Notes under the pieces: generated by a model | What the model saw: the letters and a program-made list of their open reading frames with translations, nothing else | What the model was told of the DNA's origin: nothing | The model's database searches: none | Assembly (NCBI GenBank): GCA_042088965.1 | Contig: JBELLC010000065.1 | Coordinates: 1 to 16,490 of the forward strand | Origin: TMED26 sp042088965 | GTDB lineage: Bacteria > Pseudomonadota > Alphaproteobacteria > Thalassobaculales > Thalassobaculaceae | Length of the DNA stretch: 16,490 nt | Direction of reading: 5' to 3' | Part shown: positions 14,417-16,490 of the stretch, piece after piece | How positions within the stretch are numbered: the stretch's first letter is position 1 | How the letters are laid out: every line of letters begins with the position of its first letter | Position numbers and translations under genes: made by a program

Positions 14417-15409
14417 ATGATCGAAAGCTGGCGCGATTTAACGCAATCAGAGATTTATGCTGCTCGCCAGCGAATCGCCGGCCGGGTGACCCGTACGCCC
14501 CTTATTCGCGCCCACGAATTGTCGCATCGTCTGGGCGGTGAGGTTTGGTTTAAGCTTGAAACCTTGCAAGCCACAGGTGCTTTCAAACTGCGCGGCGCCA
14601 CCAACGCGCTGTCCTGTTTGACCGATGCCCAGCGGGCCTGCGGGGTGACTTGTGTGTCCTCTGGCAATCATGGCCGGGCGCTTGCCTTTGCCAGTCAGGC
14701 CATGGGCGTGCGGGCGATCATTTGTCTGTCATCTCTGGTCCCACATATAAAGGTCGAGGGGATTCAACGGTTTGGCGGTGAGGCTCGGGTTCATGGGGAT
14801 AGCCAAGACGCCGCTCAGGAAGAAGTTGACCGCTTGGTCAAAGCGGAAAAGATGGTTGAGATTAACCCCTTTGACGACCCTTATGTGATCGCGGGGCAAG
14901 GCACCATCGGGTTGGAGATTTTGGAAGATATGCCAGAGGCGGATCAGGTGATCGTGCCGCTGTCTGGCGGCGGTCTGATTTCGGGGATTGCCTTGGCAAT
15001 TAAATCAGCAACAGCGCATATGCAGGTCCACGGCGTCACCATGGCGGATGGCCCGGCGATGTATGAAAGCCTGCGGGCAGGCCATCCTGTGGATGTCATT
15101 GAAACGCCAACTCTTGCGGATGCGTTGAGCGGAGGGATTGGTTCTGCCAACCGTTTCAGTTTTGAGCTGACACGGCGCTATGTGGATGACAGCCATTTGG
15201 TGGATGAGGCCGCGATTGAACGGGCCTTGTCTTGGTTATATTATGAAGAACGCTTGATCGCTGAAGGCGGTGCTGCGGTGGCGGTGGCAGCCCTGTTAGA
15301 GGGGCGTATCGCGGCCGCAAGCAAAACCACGGTTGTGGTCATCAGCGGCCGTAACATTGACATGGATAAACTCACACATATCATCGCGGGCAAACCGCAC
15401 CTCAGCTGA
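14417..15409 (+). CDS. eutB: PLP-dependent serine/threonine dehydratase family protein, EutB-like
   Basis: 330 residues, shorter than biosynthetic IlvA because it lacks the ACT regulatory domain. The Schiff-base lysine is Lys57 in TGAFKLRGA. The substrate loop is SSGNHGRALAFA (82-86 for SGNHG), the phosphate-binding loop SGGGL (183-187), and a SGRNIDMD motif ends the fold where IlvA/TdcB have SGGN. VPHIKVEGIQRFGGEARVHGDSQDAAQEEVDRLV, split over residues 108-141, plus INPFDDPYVIAGQGTIGLE and TLADALSGGIGSANRFSF, resembles the hydroxyectoine-utilisation dehydratase EutB as I recall it. No other ectoine-catabolism genes (eutA, C, D, E) lie in the window. A threonine/serine dehydratase or hydroxyaspartate ammonia-lyase role is therefore possible. 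The start ATG 14417 has GGGAGA 5 nt upstream. It converges on the SDR gene with an 11-bp gap. Confidence 0.8.
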   Translation: MIESWRDLTQSEIYAARQRIAGRVTRTPLIRAHELSHRLGGEVWFKLETLQATGAFKLRGATNALSCLTDAQRACGVTCVSSGNHGRALAFASQAMGVRAIICLSSLVPHIKVEGIQRFGGEARVHGDSQDAAQEEVDRLVKAEKMVEINPFDDPYVIAGQGTIGLEILEDMPEADQVIVPLSGGGLISGIALAIKSATAHMQVHGVTMADGPAMYESLRAGHPVDVIETPTLADALSGGIGSANRFSFELTRRYVDDSHLVDEAAIERALSWLYYEERLIAEGGAAVAVAALLEGRIAAASKTTVVVISGRNIDMDKLTHIIAGKPHLS

Positions 15410-15420
15410 TCGGTTTGGCG

Positions 15421-16200
15421 TTATTGCTTGATTTCGCCAGCGAACAGACGCTCGCGCAGACGCGCCATGCCGCGCAGCCAGCGGTCCCGGTCGCCTGCCT
15501 TACGGGCCATATAATCGGCCACTGTGGGATGCGGCAGGATAATAAACTTTTCTGCATCCATGCCCTGAATCACAGCGTCAGCCACATCTTCTGCTTCAAT
15601 CATACCATCAACGGCTGCTGGCGTTGCCCCGCGGCCGCTGGTCATGGCAGTGCGGACACCTTGTGGACAGACGACAGAAACCCTAATTCCGGCGGGGGTA
15701 TATTTGGCAGCAAGAAACTCAGCCAGACCAAGGGCGGCGTGTTTGCTCATGGTATAGGCCGCTGAATCAACTTGGATCAACAGGCCTGCTGCTGACACCG
15801 TATTGACAAGATAACCAGATCCGCGCGCCGCCATCCCAGGCGCGACAGCGCGGGCAGCATAGACATGCGACATGGTGTTGATCTGAAAACACGCCAGAAT
15901 ATCGTCGTCAGATTGGTCTTCATCGCCCATGCGTATGATGCCAGCGTTTGAACAAAAGACATCAACAGGGCCATGGGCGGCTTCTGCCGTCGCCACAAGG
16001 GCCTTTATCTGCGCCTCATCGGAGACGTCGGTGGGCACCGCCAGGGCATCAAGTTCGCTGGCGACGGTTTTCACACCATCGCGATCCATGTCTGCCAAAA
16101 TAAGTGCTTTAGCGCCCTCTTGCTTGAACCGCTGGGCCATTGCCCGGCCAATTCCGCTGGCAGCGCCGGTTACAACAATGGTTTTGTTTGTGACACGCAT
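15421..16200 (-). CDS. Short-chain dehydrogenase/reductase (classical SDR)
   Basis: 259 residues, typical of classical SDRs. The nucleotide-binding TGAASGIG (residues 11-18) is near the N-terminus. The acidic ADMDR after strand two (36-40) points to NAD rather than NADP. CSNAGI (83-88) stabilises the fold. The catalytic set is Asn108 (FQINTM), Ser136 (NTVSAAG), Tyr149 and Lys153 (YTMSK). The C-terminal VVCPQGVRTAMTSG closes over the cofactor. The substrate is unknown; related proteins oxidise or reduce alcohols, steroids or sugars, and the tail (DRWLRGMARLRERLF) is seen in SDRs of uncharacterised function. The start ATG at 16200 has GGGAGG (16208-16213) 7 nt upstream, a strong site. It is divergent from apaG and convergent with the dehydratase gene, so it is likely a single-gene unit. 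Confidence 0.93.
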   Translation of the reverse strand: MRVTNKTIVVTGAASGIGRAMAQRFKQEGAKALILADMDRDGVKTVASELDALAVPTDVSDEAQIKALVATAEAAHGPVDVFCSNAGIIRMGDEDQSDDDILACFQINTMSHVYAARAVAPGMAARGSGYLVNTVSAAGLLIQVDSAAYTMSKHAALGLAEFLAAKYTPAGIRVSVVCPQGVRTAMTSGRGATPAAVDGMIEAEDVADAVIQGMDAEKFIILPHPTVADYMARKAGDRDRWLRGMARLRERLFAGEIKQ

Positions 16201-16302
16201 GAAAATGCCTCCCTATATGCGTTTATGCTGCACAGAAATAGGCCAAAACCTGGTCAATTATGGCAGTTGCAGCGAGAAGAGATCTTTTTTGATTGATCCG
16301 TT

Positions 16303-16327
16303 TGTGATTTGACCCTCGTATATCACA
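16303..16327. repeat. Inverted repeat TGTGAT-N13-ATCACA in the SDR/apaG divergent region
   Basis: Perfect 6-bp arms at 16303-16308 and 16322-16327 around 13 nt. The half sites resemble CRP/FNR-type TGTGA, but the spacing is longer than the canonical 6 nt. A regulator site is possible; chance is not excluded. Confidence 0.4.
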
Positions 16328-16350
16328 TAGTGCAGCAGAAAACATTGGAT

Positions 16351-16374
16351 CCGGTCGTCGCGATTTGAGACCGG
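16351..16374. repeat. Inverted repeat CCGGTC-N12-GACCGG upstream of apaG
   Basis: Perfect GC-rich 6-bp arms at 16351-16356 and 16369-16374, 40-63 nt before the apaG start. It could be an operator or an RNA hairpin in the apaG leader. No T run follows, so it is not a Rho-independent terminator. Confidence 0.45.
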
Positions 16375-16413
16375 TTCAGATGCTGACCTTTTGGAGGTTT
16401 GGGAAACTTAACG

Positions 16414-16490
16414 ATGTTCAAAGAGCCGGCGAACCAGAACGCTTTTAGCGCCACCACCCGAGGAATACGGGTCATCGCCCAACCATTTTA
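16414..16490 (+). CDS. apaG: ApaG protein, N-terminal fragment (cut by window edge)
   Basis: Only 25 complete codons are present before the sequence ends. From ATG 16414 the frame reads MFKEPANQNAFSATTRGIRV then IAQPF. The block ATTRGIRV followed by an aromatic-containing strand is the characteristic start of ApaG (YEATTRGIRVxVxPxY), a small beta-sandwich protein of about 125-130 residues, historically linked to cobalt/magnesium resistance. The closest ribosome-binding candidates are GGGA (16401-16404, 9 nt) and a better GGAGG (16393-16397) that is rather far at 16 nt. An in-frame TTG at 16399 is too close to GGAGG. The identification rests on this short stretch alone. Confidence 0.75.
   Translation, partial: MFKEPANQNAFSATTRGIRVIAQPF

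Noticed and set aside
15405..15425. Bidirectional terminator between the convergent EutB-like and SDR genes
   Set aside because: Only 11 bp separate the stops, with no hairpin plus T run.
16309..16326. Promoter for apaG using TTGACC and TATATC
   Set aside because: The two boxes are only a few bases apart; no correctly spaced pair was found.

Overview
The window looks like a chromosomal segment of an alphaproteobacterium. The evidence is the gene content and order: a zapA / 6S RNA / 5-formyltetrahydrofolate cyclo-ligase / YmdB block, a tkt-gap-fba-thiE operon, efp-suhB next to a MotA/TolQ-like and MotB/OmpA-like pair, and an ApaG start. Base composition is moderate (roughly mid-50s % GC by eye). 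That would fit a marine Rhodospirillales or SAR116-like lineage, but the exact taxon is inference. There are no insertion sequences, CRISPR arrays, tRNAs or rRNAs, and almost everything is housekeeping.

Layout. (1) 1-974, plus: the C-terminal part of an MsbA-type ABC exporter, cut by the left edge. (2) 971-4735, minus: a three-gene envelope operon with its own good sigma70-like promoter. It encodes a secreted OmpA-like protein, a MotA/TolQ/ExbB-like channel subunit and a MotB-like partner with a long periplasmic coiled coil ending in an OmpA domain. Its last stop codon interlocks with the ABC gene's stop codon in one TTAA. (3) 4782-6141, minus: efp-suhB, separated by 1 nt. (4) 6311-7189, plus: a lone sulfotransferase whose 3' end overlaps thiE by 71 bp on the opposite strand. 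(5) 7119-11808, minus: tkt-gap-fba-thiE, central carbon metabolism without pgk, with thiE coupled to fba by a GTGA overlap.

(6) 11809-12128: a divergent control region with a strong promoter reading rightward. (7) 12129-14363, plus: a small coiled-coil protein, zapA, 6S RNA, 5-formyltetrahydrofolate cyclo-ligase and a YmdB-type phosphodiesterase. (8) 14417-15409, plus: a PLP-dependent dehydratase resembling EutB. (9) 15421-16200, minus: a short-chain dehydrogenase convergent with it. (10) 16414-16490, plus: the first 25 codons of apaG, cut by the right edge.

The most interesting elements are the ion-driven-motor-like envelope operon, the 6S RNA whose closing stem can be drawn by hand, the conserved-looking coiled-coil gene in front of zapA, and the isolated sulfotransferase with its antisense overlap. 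No clearly novel defence or mobile system is visible.
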